This document shows, piece by piece, positions 35,009 through 43,502 of a DNA stretch of 64,000 bases (its first letter is position 1; each line of letters starts with the position of its first letter). Under the pieces are notes generated by a model. That model saw only the letters and a list, made by a program, of their open reading frames with translations, was not told the DNA's origin and did no database searches. The DNA is from Streptomyces sp. CB01249 (GTDB lineage Bacteria > Actinomycetota > Actinomycetes > Streptomycetales > Streptomycetaceae). A program made the position numbers and the translations under genes. The DNA is taken from positions 1 through 64,000 of the forward strand of contig NZ_LISW01000008.1 in NCBI RefSeq assembly GCF_001905735.1. The letters are read 5' to 3'.

Positions 35009-35611
35009 TCAGCCCTTCAGGCCGGCGGCCAGCGAGGCGAACGCCTCGCGGTACAGGCTCTGGAAGGTACGGGTACGGCCCGTGGCCACCCAGACCTCGA
35101 CGGCGGCCCGCACGGCGGCGACGGCCACGTGCGCGAGGAGCCGGGGATACAGGTCGGTCTCGGGGTCCTGGCCGAGGCGTTCGGCGACGACGGCGACCAT
35201 GGCGGTCTCGTCGGCGCCCCGGGCGGCCAGGAAGTTGGGGAGCAGGGCCGGGCTCTTCTTCAGCACCTCCAGCTGGAGCTCCCAGCGCTCGTGGTCCTCC
35301 TCGATGGAGGCGAGCTCCTGGGCGATGGCCTCGCTGAGGGCGTCGAGCGCGGTGAGGTGCTCGGGGGCGTTGAGTACCGCCCGGCGGGTCCGCTCGGCGT
35401 TCTCCTGGGCGGGGCGCGTGATCGCGTCCTCCAGGCACGGGAAGTAGTTGAAGAACGTGCGCACGGAGACGCCGACCGCCTCCGTGACCGCCTCCACGGT
35501 CACGTGCTCGAAGCCGCGGTCCGCGGCCATGCGCAGGGCCGCGCCCGCCAGGGCGTCACGCGTGGCGCGCTTCTTGCGTTCGCGCAGCCCCAGGGGCGGA
35601 TCGTCGCTCAT
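35009..35611 (-). CDS. TetR/AcrR family regulator of the MFS exporter
   Basis: A 200-residue repressor. The HTH lies in residues about 10-55 (RKKRATRDALAGAALRMAADRGFEHVTVEAVTEAVGVSVRTFFNYF region), with a TetR_C-like domain after it. It is transcribed in front of the DHA2 exporter gene, the usual regulator-pump layout. The ATG at 35611 is followed upstream by the inverted repeat at 35629-35651. Confidence 0.9.
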   Translation of the reverse strand: MSDDPPLGLRERKKRATRDALAGAALRMAADRGFEHVTVEAVTEAVGVSVRTFFNYFPCLEDAITRPAQENAERTRRAVLNAPEHLTALDALSEAIAQELASIEEDHERWELQLEVLKKSPALLPNFLAARGADETAMVAVVAERLGQDPETDLYPRLLAHVAVAAVRAAVEVWVATGRTRTFQSLYREAFASLAAGLKG

Positions 35612-35628
35612 GAAGGTGCATGCTATGC

Positions 35629-35651
35629 AATTTTGCAGGCCGGGCAAAATT
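35629..35651 (-). promoter_or_regulatory. Putative TetR operator
   Basis: Inverted repeat AATTTTGC-N7-GCAAAATT (35629-35636 with 35644-35651) just upstream of the TetR start. It is strikingly A/T-rich for this genome. Confidence 0.7.
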
Positions 35652-35679
35652 CCAGGACGGGGCCTGCCTGGGGAAGGGC

Positions 35680-36654
35680 CTACCGGGAGGCCGGGAGCGT
35701 CGGGAGGATCTTCTCCGCGATGCCGAGGATGACGTCGTCCTCGGGCAGGACCGCCCCGGACTCGCTCCACACGGTGAAGTCGAAGGTGCCGCCCGGGTCC
35801 TTCCGGTCGAGGGCCACGGTCAGCGTCCTCGCCAGCGGCCCTTCCGTGGCGGGGCTGGTGGATCCCACGCCCCCGAAGCGGAACTGCATGAGGTGGTCCG
35901 AGGTGAAGACCGCGGGCCGGCCGAGGACCCGGTCCGCCCGGTGGTCCAGCGTCTGGGGCGCCAGCACCTTCGTGTACAGGGCGATCGTCATGTCGTTGTA
36001 CGTGGCCGAGAAGTCCACGGTGTACGTGTCGAACTGGACCCGGGCCTCCGACGCGGCGACCTTGTCGGCGGTCAGGGCCCCGGTGCCGCTGTTCCCGTAC
36101 GCCACCCGCGGTGTCTCGCCGGGCGTGCCGAGGAGGGCCGCGAGGTCGGAGCGGTTGAGCGCCTTGCACAGGTCGGCGCCGGTGACCGCGCCCGGCGTCA
36201 GGGCGTACGCCTTCGGCAGCTTCTTCCCGGAGGCGTGGTCCGAGCAGGTGGCGGGCTCCTGGGCGGCCGCGGCCTCCCCCGTGACGCGGGGAGCCAGCCA
36301 CACCGCGCCCACGAGCGCCCCGACCAGGGCCAGGGCCAGGACGGCCTGCGCCCAGGCGTTGGGCTCCTTCTGCCGTGGCGCGGCCGTGGCGGGGGCCGGA
36401 GCGGGGGCGGCCGACGGTCCGGTCTGCGGCGCCGGGATGGTCGCCACCGCGCTCCGGCGGGCGCGCCAGGCGTGGCGCACCGTAGTGATGCGGAACGCGG
36501 TGACGGCGATGACGGCCATGCCGAGACCGGCCATGAGCCAGTAGGACTCGTACACGGCGCGGATCGTGATGCCCACCCCGAAGACGGACCCGAACAGGAT
36601 GAGCAGAGGTTCGCGTACCCAGAAGGGCAGAACGCGGATGATGAGACCGAGCAC
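35680..36654 (-). CDS. Membrane protein, DUF6215-like
   Basis: A 324-residue protein. Two hydrophobic segments lie at about residues 15-55 and a third at about 103-122, separated by a Pro/Ala-rich cytoplasmic linker. The outer domain has two cysteines (CSDHASGKKLPKAYA and DLCKALNRSDLAALLG) and beta-rich sequence. From memory it resembles the Streptomyces DUF6215 family; the function is unknown. It is upstream of the TetR gene on the same strand but is separated from it by the operator. Confidence 0.7.
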   Translation of the reverse strand: MLGLIIRVLPFWVREPLLILFGSVFGVGITIRAVYESYWLMAGLGMAVIAVTAFRITTVRHAWRARRSAVATIPAPQTGPSAAPAPAPATAAPRQKEPNAWAQAVLALALVGALVGAVWLAPRVTGEAAAAQEPATCSDHASGKKLPKAYALTPGAVTGADLCKALNRSDLAALLGTPGETPRVAYGNSGTGALTADKVAASEARVQFDTYTVDFSATYNDMTIALYTKVLAPQTLDHRADRVLGRPAVFTSDHLMQFRFGGVGSTSPATEGPLARTLTVALDRKDPGGTFDFTVWSESGAVLPEDDVILGIAEKILPTLPASR

Positions 36655-36740
36655 CCGGTGATCTCAGCAGAGCGTGATCATCTTCGCTGTGACGGAGGCC
36701 ATAATTCCGGGCAGGTTCGGACCTGGGGGTCGAATCGTGA

Positions 36741-38783
36741 TCAGCCGCCCGTCCGGCGCATCACGGCCACCCCTCTCGGCTCCAGCGTGAGGGCGCCCGC
36801 GGCATCGTCGTCGCCCAGCAGCACCTCGCCCGGAAGACCGGGGACGGTGACCGGCCGGTCGGTCCGGTTGACCAGGAACCGGAAGGTGGCGTCCGGTCCT
36901 CTGCGTACGGTCGTCTCGACCAGTCCGCGTACCGAGGGCGGCAGTTCGGCGTCCACCCCGGCCGCGTCGAGCAACCGGGGGAGCAGCTTCGCCAGGCCGT
37001 CGGTGCCGAGCCGGGTGGAGACGTATGCGGCGGAACCCTTGCCGGTCGCGCGCCGGGTGACGGCTGGGCGTCCGGTGTGCGCGCCGGAGCGGTACGCGGC
37101 AAGCACCTCGGTCTCCGGAGCGGTGACCGTGATCCGGTCGGTCCACAGGGTGCCCGTCGTCCCGTCGTCCAGCTCCGCCGTCCCGCCGGGGAGCAGCGGG
37201 CCGAACTCCTCGATGCGGATGCCGAGCAGGTCGCGCAGGGGGCCCGGGTAGCCGCCGAGCCACACATGGTCGTTCTCGTCCACGATGCCCGAGAAGTACG
37301 TGGTGACGAGGTGGCCGCCCTGTTCCGCGTAGTGCGTGAGCGCCTTGCCCAGGTCGGCCGGGACCAGATGGAGCACGGGCGCGATCAGCATCCGGTGGCG
37401 GTGGAGGTCGGCGCGGGTGGTGATCAGGTCGGCGCGGATTCCGGCGTCCAGGAGGGCGGTGTACCAGTCCAGCGCCTCCTGCCGGTAGTCGAGCAGGGAA
37501 CTGGGGTGGGAGTCCTGCTCGGCGGCCCACCACGACTCCCAGTCGTACAGGATGCCGACCGGGGCCGGTTCGCGGACACTGCCCGCCACAGGGGCCAGCT
37601 TCTCCAGGGTGGCGCCGAGTTCGCACACCGACCGGAACAGCTCGCTGTCGGCGCCCGCGTGCGGGAGCATCGCGGAGTGGTACTTCTCGGCACCGGCCGC
37701 CGACTGGCGCCACTGGAAGAAGCAGACCGCGTCCGCCCCGTGGGCCACGTGCAGCAGCGAGTCCCGGGCCAGATCGCCGGGCGCCTTCGCGACGTTGACG
37801 GGCTGCCAGTTGACAGCGCTGGTCGAGTGCTCCATCAGGAACCACGGCAGACCGCCCGCGATACCGCTGGTGAGGTTCGCGGAGAGGGACAGTTCGTCGC
37901 GGTCCTGCGCGCCGGGCCGCACATAGTGGTCGTTGGAGACGAAGTCGATCTCGTCCGCCCAGTCCGGGTAGTTCATGCCGCGCGTGCCGCCCATCACCAT
38001 GAAGTTGGTGGTGACGGGGATGCCCGGCGTGAGCTCGCGCAGGATGTCCCGCTCCGCGCACAGGTGCTCCTTGAGCATGTCCGAGGAGAACCGCTTGAAG
38101 TCGAGCTGCTGGGTCGGGTTCGGGTGGGAGGCGGCCAGGCGCGGCGGCAGCACCTGGTCCCACGCGGTGTACTGCTGGGACCAGAAGGCCGTGCCCCAGG
38201 CGTGGTTGAGCGCGGTGAGGGTGGTGTACCGCGCCTCCAGCCAGGACCGGAACGCGTGGGCCGCGTCGTCGGAGTAGTCGTAGACGTTGTGGCAGCCCAG
38301 TTCGTTGCTGACGTGCCAGGCGACCAGGGCCGGATGCCCGGCGTAACGCGTGGCCATCCGCCGTACCAGGGCGAGCGCGTGGCGGCGGAAGACCGGCGAG
38401 GTCGGCCGCCAGTGCTGGCGGGCGCCCGGCCAGACGGTCTCCCCGTTCGCCGTGCGGGGCAGGATCTCGGGGTGCGCGGTGGTGAGCCAGGGCGGCGGGG
38501 ACGCGGTGGCGGTGGCGAGGTCGACGCCGATCCCGTGCGCGTGCAGGAGATCCATGACCTCGTCGAGCCAGGCGAAGTCCCAGGTGTCCGGGGCCGGTTG
38601 CAGACGGGCCCAGGAGAAGATGCCCACGGACACCAGATTGACGCCGGCCCGGCGCATCAGCCGGACGTCCTCCTCCCACACACTGCGGGGCCATTGCTCG
38701 GGGTTGTAGTCGGCGCCGTACACGAGACGGGGGCCGGGGTCGCCGTCCGTGCCGCGGGGGCCGGACAGGAGGCGGGAGATCAT
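36741..38783 (-). CDS. Beta-galactosidase, glycoside hydrolase family 42
   Basis: A 680-residue enzyme with all three GH42 domains: a catalytic TIM barrel (about residues 15-390), a trimerisation domain (about 400-610) and a small C-terminal beta domain. The acid/base Glu161 is in HVSNELGCHN and the nucleophile Glu318 in WFLMEHS. There is no signal peptide, so it hydrolyses galactosides after import. ATG 38783 has GGAAGGA upstream. It is the last gene of a minus-strand operon with a CUT1 ABC importer, under a LacI repressor. Confidence 0.93.
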   Translation of the reverse strand: MISRLLSGPRGTDGDPGPRLVYGADYNPEQWPRSVWEEDVRLMRRAGVNLVSVGIFSWARLQPAPDTWDFAWLDEVMDLLHAHGIGVDLATATASPPPWLTTAHPEILPRTANGETVWPGARQHWRPTSPVFRRHALALVRRMATRYAGHPALVAWHVSNELGCHNVYDYSDDAAHAFRSWLEARYTTLTALNHAWGTAFWSQQYTAWDQVLPPRLAASHPNPTQQLDFKRFSSDMLKEHLCAERDILRELTPGIPVTTNFMVMGGTRGMNYPDWADEIDFVSNDHYVRPGAQDRDELSLSANLTSGIAGGLPWFLMEHSTSAVNWQPVNVAKAPGDLARDSLLHVAHGADAVCFFQWRQSAAGAEKYHSAMLPHAGADSELFRSVCELGATLEKLAPVAGSVREPAPVGILYDWESWWAAEQDSHPSSLLDYRQEALDWYTALLDAGIRADLITTRADLHRHRMLIAPVLHLVPADLGKALTHYAEQGGHLVTTYFSGIVDENDHVWLGGYPGPLRDLLGIRIEEFGPLLPGGTAELDDGTTGTLWTDRITVTAPETEVLAAYRSGAHTGRPAVTRRATGKGSAAYVSTRLGTDGLAKLLPRLLDAAGVDAELPPSVRGLVETTVRRGPDATFRFLVNRTDRPVTVPGLPGEVLLGDDDAAGALTLEPRGVAVMRRTGG

Positions 38784-38804
38784 GACGGTCCTTCCGGTAT
38801 GGCA

Positions 38805-38844
38805 TCCGGGGGCGGCGCGGACGGTCGCCCACGCCGCCCCCGGA
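38805..38844 (-). terminator. Hairpin between the sugar-binding protein and GH42 genes
   Basis: A 13-bp perfect stem (38805-38817 with 38832-38844) with a 14-base loop, five bases after the binding-protein stop. In an operon this should stabilise the upstream message and limit read-through into the enzyme gene. Confidence 0.65.
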
Positions 38845-38848
38845 CGTC

Positions 38849-40198
38849 CTACTTCTCGACGGTGAAGCCCTGCTCGTCGCCGTACTTGGCGGACGCGTCC
38901 TGCCAGGCCTTCAGGCCCTGGGCGAGCGTCGTGCCGGAGACGTACGCCTTGCCGGCGGTGTCGTTGAAGACGGAGTTCGCGTACACCTGGTACGGCAGGT
39001 ACGACCAGTCGTCGGGCACGGCGGCGGCCGACTGCGCGAAGACCTTGTTGGCCTGCTGTCCGCCGAAGTACGGGAACGCGGTGTCCTGGAACGAGGAGGA
39101 CTCCAGCTGCGCGGTGGTGGCCGGGAAGGCGCCGCCCTTCACCCGGGTGTCGACGCCCTTCCCCGCGTTGGCGTACTCGATGAACGCGTAGGCCAGCGCC
39201 TCGTGTCCGCCCAGCTCGGGCAGGGAGAGGGCGCTGCCGCCGTTCTCCGCGCTCGCCGTGGCGCCGGCCGTCCACTGGGGGAGCGGGGCGACGCGCCAGT
39301 CACCGGACGCGTCCTTGACGCCGGATGCCAGATTGGCCGGCATCCACGCGCCGATGGCCAGCGTGGCGATCGTGCCGTCGCCGAGGCCCTTGTACCACTC
39401 GTCGGACCAGCTGGTGACCGGGGCGACCAGCTTGTCGTCCAGCAGCTTCTGCCAGGTGGAGGTGTACTTCGCGGCGCCCGCGTCGGAGAAGTCGATGCGC
39501 ACCTTCGTGCCGTCGACCTCGTAGGGGCGGGAGCCCGCCTGCCACAGCATGCTGGTGGTGAACCCGGCGTCCCCGGTGTCGTTGGTGATGTACGCCTTCG
39601 GGTCCGCCTTGTGCAGCTTGCGGGCGGCGGCCACGTACTCGTCCCAGGTGGTGGGCACCTTGATGCCGTGCTTGTCGAAGACCTTCTTGTTGTAGAAGAG
39701 GGCCATCGGGCCGGAGTCCATGGGCAGCCCGTACAGCCCGTCCCCGCCTGCCTTGATGCCGTTCCACGGGCCGGGCGAGTACTGGCCGGCGAGCTTGTCC
39801 GCGCCGAACTTCTTCAGGTCGGTGAGCTGCTTGGTCAGCGCGTACTGGCCCATGGCGTAGTACTCGATCTGCGCGACGTCGGGCACGCCCTTCTTGGCGG
39901 CCATGGCGTTCTGCAGGGCCTTGTACTGGTCGTTGCCCGTACCGGCGTTGACCAGCTTCACCTTGACCTTCGGGTGCTCCTTCTGGAAGTCGGCGGCGAC
40001 CTGCTTCAGCGTCGGCTCCCAGGCCCAGACGGTGACGGTCCCTCCCTTCTCCAGGGCCGCTTCGACATCCGCGGCGGACAGCTTGTCGGGCCCGGAGCCG
40101 GAGTCGTCGGATCCGCCGCAGGCGGTGAGCGTGCCGGCCAGGGCCAGGGCACAGACGAGGCCGGTGCCGCGCAGCAGGCGGCGTGAACGCTGGGACAT
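38849..40198 (-). CDS. CUT1 sugar ABC transporter, substrate-binding lipoprotein
   Basis: A 449-residue extracellular solute-binding protein. A lipoprotein signal ends in LTAC with the lipid-bearing Cys27. The mature part has the two-lobe fold of family 1 sugar-binding proteins (VTVWAWEPTLKQVAADFQKEHP, DVAQIEYYAMGQYA, GPMALFYNKKVFDKHG). With the GH42 gene downstream it should bind galacto-oligosaccharides or another beta-galactoside. First gene of the operon in the direction of transcription is the permease at 42125; this one comes third. Confidence 0.92.
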   Translation of the reverse strand: MSQRSRRLLRGTGLVCALALAGTLTACGGSDDSGSGPDKLSAADVEAALEKGGTVTVWAWEPTLKQVAADFQKEHPKVKVKLVNAGTGNDQYKALQNAMAAKKGVPDVAQIEYYAMGQYALTKQLTDLKKFGADKLAGQYSPGPWNGIKAGGDGLYGLPMDSGPMALFYNKKVFDKHGIKVPTTWDEYVAAARKLHKADPKAYITNDTGDAGFTTSMLWQAGSRPYEVDGTKVRIDFSDAGAAKYTSTWQKLLDDKLVAPVTSWSDEWYKGLGDGTIATLAIGAWMPANLASGVKDASGDWRVAPLPQWTAGATASAENGGSALSLPELGGHEALAYAFIEYANAGKGVDTRVKGGAFPATTAQLESSSFQDTAFPYFGGQQANKVFAQSAAAVPDDWSYLPYQVYANSVFNDTAGKAYVSGTTLAQGLKAWQDASAKYGDEQGFTVEK

Positions 40199-40262
40199 GG
40201 TCGTTCCACTTCTTCGAGGAATGAGGAATGGGGATGAGGCGCGGAGGGGGAGCGGCGGAGGG

Positions 40263-41192
40263 CTACTCCTTGACGCTTCCGGCGGCGAGTCCCGACTGCC
40301 AGTACCGCTGGAGCAGCAGGAACGCGGCGATCAGCGGGACGACCGTGATCAGGGAGCCGGTGATCACCAGGTGGAACACGGGCTGCCCGCCGGCGGTCGC
40401 GGCCTGCGCGTTCCAGCTGTTCAGCCCCAGGGTCAGCGGGTACCAGTCGGGGTCCTTGATCATGATCAGGGGCAGGAAGTAGTTGTTCCAGGTGGCCACC
40501 ATCGTGAACAGCGAGACGGTGACGATGCCCGGGGCCAGCAGCGGCAGCGCGACCTGGAAGAAGGTCCGCAGCTCCCCGGCCCCGTCGATGCGGGCGGCCT
40601 CCAGGAGTTCCGCAGGAATGGCCTCACCGGCGAACACCCACATCAGATACAGGCCGAACGGCGAGATGAGCGACGGGATGATCACCGCCCACGGGGTGTT
40701 GGTGAGGCCCATGTTGCTGAACATCAGGAACGTCGGCACGGCCAGCGCGGTCCCCGGGACGGCGACCGCCCCGATGACCACGGCGAACACCGCCCGGCGT
40801 CCGGGGAAGTCGAACTTCGCCAGCGCGTAGCCGCCGAGGACGGCGAGGAGGGTCGCTCCGCCCGCGCCGAGGCCGACGTACAGCAGGGTGTTGAGCAGCC
40901 AGCGGGTGAAGACGCCGTCGTCGTACGTGAACGTCTGCCGGATGTTGTCCCAGAGCGCGAAGTCGCCGTCGAACCAGAGCCCGAAGGAACGGGACAGCCC
41001 CTCCTGGGTCTTCGTCGCGCTGATGAGCAGCCAGACCAGCGGGATCAGGCTGTACAGCAGCACGAGCCCGGTGAGCAGGGTGAGCAGGACGCTGCGGCGG
41101 CGGGCCCTCGGGGATCGCGGGCGGCCCGTCGTGCGCAGCCGGGGCGCCGAGCCGCGCGTCCGGGGGCGGGCGGAGGTCAGGGTGCTCGTCAT
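40263..41192 (-). CDS. CUT1 sugar ABC transporter permease (MalG-like)
   Basis: A 309-residue permease with six predicted helices and the EAA cytoplasmic loop (EAARIDGAGELRTFFQVALPLLAPG). It follows the MalF-like permease gene after six bases and precedes the binding protein gene by 64 bases. ATP hydrolysis must come from an ATPase encoded elsewhere, as is usual for CUT1 systems in Streptomyces that share MsiK. Confidence 0.92.
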   Translation of the reverse strand: MTSTLTSARPRTRGSAPRLRTTGRPRSPRARRRSVLLTLLTGLVLLYSLIPLVWLLISATKTQEGLSRSFGLWFDGDFALWDNIRQTFTYDDGVFTRWLLNTLLYVGLGAGGATLLAVLGGYALAKFDFPGRRAVFAVVIGAVAVPGTALAVPTFLMFSNMGLTNTPWAVIIPSLISPFGLYLMWVFAGEAIPAELLEAARIDGAGELRTFFQVALPLLAPGIVTVSLFTMVATWNNYFLPLIMIKDPDWYPLTLGLNSWNAQAATAGGQPVFHLVITGSLITVVPLIAAFLLLQRYWQSGLAAGSVKE

Positions 41193-41198
41193 CGCGGA

Positions 41199-42125
41199 TC
41201 ACGCTCCCTTGCGCATGCCGCGCAGCTGGACGACGTAGGCGACGACCATGGTGAGCAGGCCCATGACGATGGCCACGGTCGCGGAGTAGTTGTGCTGCTG
41301 GCCGGAGAAGGACAGCGAGTACGTGTAGAAGTTGGGCGTGTAGTCGGTGGTGATGGCGTTCGGCGCGAGCTTCTGCAGCACGCTGGGCTCGTTGAAGAGC
41401 TGGAAGCTGCCGATGACCGAGAAGATCGTCGCGATGACGAGGGCCCCGCGCAGTGCGGGCAGTTTGATCGCGGTGATGACGCGGAACTGCCCCGCGCCGT
41501 CGATCTCGGCGGCCTCGTACAGCGAGTGCGGGACGACCCGTAGGGCCGAGTAGAAGATCAGCATGTTGTAGCCGGTGAACTCCCAGGTGACGATGTTGCC
41601 GATCGAGGCGAGCACGAGGTCGGGGGAGAGCGGGTCCGGCAGCGAGACGCCCAGCACCGAGTTGATGTCACCGACGAGCCCGAAGCGCGTCCCGTACATG
41701 AACCCCCACATGAGGGTCGCCACGACGGCGGGCACCGCGTACGGCAGGAACACCGAGATGCGGAAGAAGCTCTTGCCGTACAGCCGCCCGCTGTCCAGGG
41801 CCAGCGCCACCAGCAGCGCGAGGCCGAGCATGACCGGCACCTGGACGCACAGGAACAGCGAGACGCGCCCCGCAGCCGCCCAGAAGTCCGGGTCGCTCAG
41901 AGCCTGTTCGTAGTTGTCGAGCCCCACGAACGAGGTGCCGCCGATCAGCCGGTCGCGGAAGAGGCTGAGGTAGACGGAGTACGCGATCGGGGCCAGGAAG
42001 ACGAGGGCGAAGACGCCCACGAAGGGGCCGATGAACGCCCACCCGGCCCACGAGCGGCGGTCCCGCCGAGCCGGGGGCGGGGCGGGCCGCGGATCCGCGG
42101 CTGCCGGGGATAGCAGCGTCGTCAT
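41199..42125 (-). CDS. CUT1 sugar ABC transporter permease (MalF-like)
   Basis: A 308-residue permease with six to seven helices and the EAA loop (YEAAEIDGAGQFRVITAIKLPALRG). ATG 42125 is chosen for GAGGAA upstream. It is the first gene of the minus-strand operon permease-permease-binding protein-GH42, divergent from the LacI gene with two operators in between. Confidence 0.92.
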   Translation of the reverse strand: MTTLLSPAAADPRPAPPPARRDRRSWAGWAFIGPFVGVFALVFLAPIAYSVYLSLFRDRLIGGTSFVGLDNYEQALSDPDFWAAAGRVSLFLCVQVPVMLGLALLVALALDSGRLYGKSFFRISVFLPYAVPAVVATLMWGFMYGTRFGLVGDINSVLGVSLPDPLSPDLVLASIGNIVTWEFTGYNMLIFYSALRVVPHSLYEAAEIDGAGQFRVITAIKLPALRGALVIATIFSVIGSFQLFNEPSVLQKLAPNAITTDYTPNFYTYSLSFSGQQHNYSATVAIVMGLLTMVVAYVVQLRGMRKGA

Positions 42126-42200
42126 GGTCGTTCCTCGCTCATCCGGGTCGGGACCTGGGGCACGGCCCGGCACGGGCGGCCGGGCAGCGCGCAGAGGGAG

Positions 42201-42216
42201 ATGGTTGCGTAAACAT
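42201..42216. promoter_or_regulatory. LacI-type operator 1 of the galactoside operon
   Basis: ATGGTTGCGTAAACAT, a near-perfect copy of operator 2. It lies between the divergent permease and LacI starts, 44 bases centre to centre from operator 2. Confidence 0.75.
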
Positions 42217-42244
42217 CCCGCACGGCGATGTGTCGGCGGCTGCT

Positions 42245-42260
42245 ATGTTTGCGTAAACAT
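42245..42260. promoter_or_regulatory. LacI-type operator 2 of the galactoside operon
   Basis: Inverted repeat ATGTTT-GCGT-AAACAT, typical of actinobacterial LacI regulators. Two sites about four helical turns apart would allow cooperative binding or looping by the repressor encoded at 42354. Confidence 0.8.
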
Positions 42261-42353
42261 CGGGTGGCGGAATGTCTACACTGCCCGAACGGTGCGGTCA
42301 AGAGTCCCGGGGCGGCCGGGGCACGGACGGCGGGTGGCGGACAGAGAGTGGAC

Positions 42354-43442
42354 ATGGCTGAGCAAACCTCCCCGAACGCCCTTGGGGCGCCCGGGAATCC
42401 GGTGCGTGGCCCGGGCCGACGCGGGGCGCGGACGACCGCGTCGATGGCGGACGTGGCACGGCTCGCGGGCGTCTCCGCGCAGACCGTCTCCCGGGTCTCC
42501 AACGGTTACGCCGGGGTCAACGAGGAGACGCGGCGCGCGGTCCTGGACGCGATGAAGGAGCTCGACTACCGGCCCAACAGCGCGGCCAGGGCGCTCAAGC
42601 GCGGCGAGTTCCGCACCATCGGCGTCATCACCTTCTCGCTCGCCACGACGGGCAACGTCCGTACGCTGGAGGCCATCGCCACCGCCGCGGCGCGCGAGGG
42701 GTACGCGGTCACCCTGCTGCCCGTGGCGCTGCCGACTCAGGACGAGGTGCGCGGCGCGTTCTCCCGCCTGGAGGAGCTGGCCGTCGACGCCGTGATCGTC
42801 ATCATGGAGGTCCATCTGCTGGACGCCGTGACGATCACCCTGCCGCCGCATGTGCAGGTGGTCGTGGTCGACTCGGACGCCGGGGACCACTACACGGTCG
42901 TGGACACCGACCAGGCCGGCGGCACCCGCGCCGCCGTACGCCATCTGCTCGACCTCGGGCACGACACGGTCTGGCACCTCGGCGGGCCGGAGGACTCCTT
43001 CGCCGCCCAGCGCCGCGCCGACGCCTGGCGCGCCGCGCTGGCCGAGGCGGGCCGGACGGCGCCGCCGCTCGTCCGGGGCGACTGGTCGGCCGAGTCCGGC
43101 TACCGCGCGGGCCTCGAACTCGCGGAGGCGCCCGGCTGCGGCGCGGTGTTCGTGGCCAACGACCAGATGGCTCTCGGGCTGCTGCGCGCCCTGCACGAGA
43201 GGGGCCTGCGCGTGCCCGAGGACGTGAGTGTCATCGGTTTCGACGACATCCCCGAGGCGTCCTCCTTCCTGCCGCCGCTGACCACGGTCCACCAGGACTT
43301 CGCCGAAGTGGGCCGGCTGTGCGTGGACGCGGTCCTGCGGAAGGTGCGCCAGGAGGAGCCCGAGCGGGGGACGACGCTCGTCCCGACCCGGCTCGTCACG
43401 CGCGCGAGCACGGGTCGGCCGGGCCGGCGGGACGCGGAGTGA
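42354..43442 (+). CDS. LacI-family repressor of the galactoside operon
   Basis: A 362-residue regulator: disordered N-terminus of about 27 residues, LacI helix-turn-helix (MADVARLAGVSAQTVSRVSNG), hinge helix, then the periplasmic-binding-protein-like effector domain (DYRPNSAARALKRGEFRTIGV; VFVANDQMALGLLRALHE; IGFDDIPEASSFLPPLTTV). ATG 42354 follows GAGTGGAC, a weak ribosome binding site. Its target is inferred from the divergent ABC/GH42 operon and the two intervening operators. Confidence 0.9.
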   Translation: MAEQTSPNALGAPGNPVRGPGRRGARTTASMADVARLAGVSAQTVSRVSNGYAGVNEETRRAVLDAMKELDYRPNSAARALKRGEFRTIGVITFSLATTGNVRTLEAIATAAAREGYAVTLLPVALPTQDEVRGAFSRLEELAVDAVIVIMEVHLLDAVTITLPPHVQVVVVDSDAGDHYTVVDTDQAGGTRAAVRHLLDLGHDTVWHLGGPEDSFAAQRRADAWRAALAEAGRTAPPLVRGDWSAESGYRAGLELAEAPGCGAVFVANDQMALGLLRALHERGLRVPEDVSVIGFDDIPEASSFLPPLTTVHQDFAEVGRLCVDAVLRKVRQEEPERGTTLVPTRLVTRASTGRPGRRDAE

Positions 43443-43455
43443 CGCGTCCCGCCGG
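43424..43455 (+). terminator. Terminator overlapping the LacI gene end
   Basis: Perfect 13-bp stem (43424-43436 with 43443-43455) whose 6-base loop contains the stop codon of the LacI gene. Confidence 0.7.
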
Positions 43456-43502
43456 GCGGTTGCGCTGACGCGGGGCCGTCGCCGCGGAGGGCGCCGCCGG
43501 GG

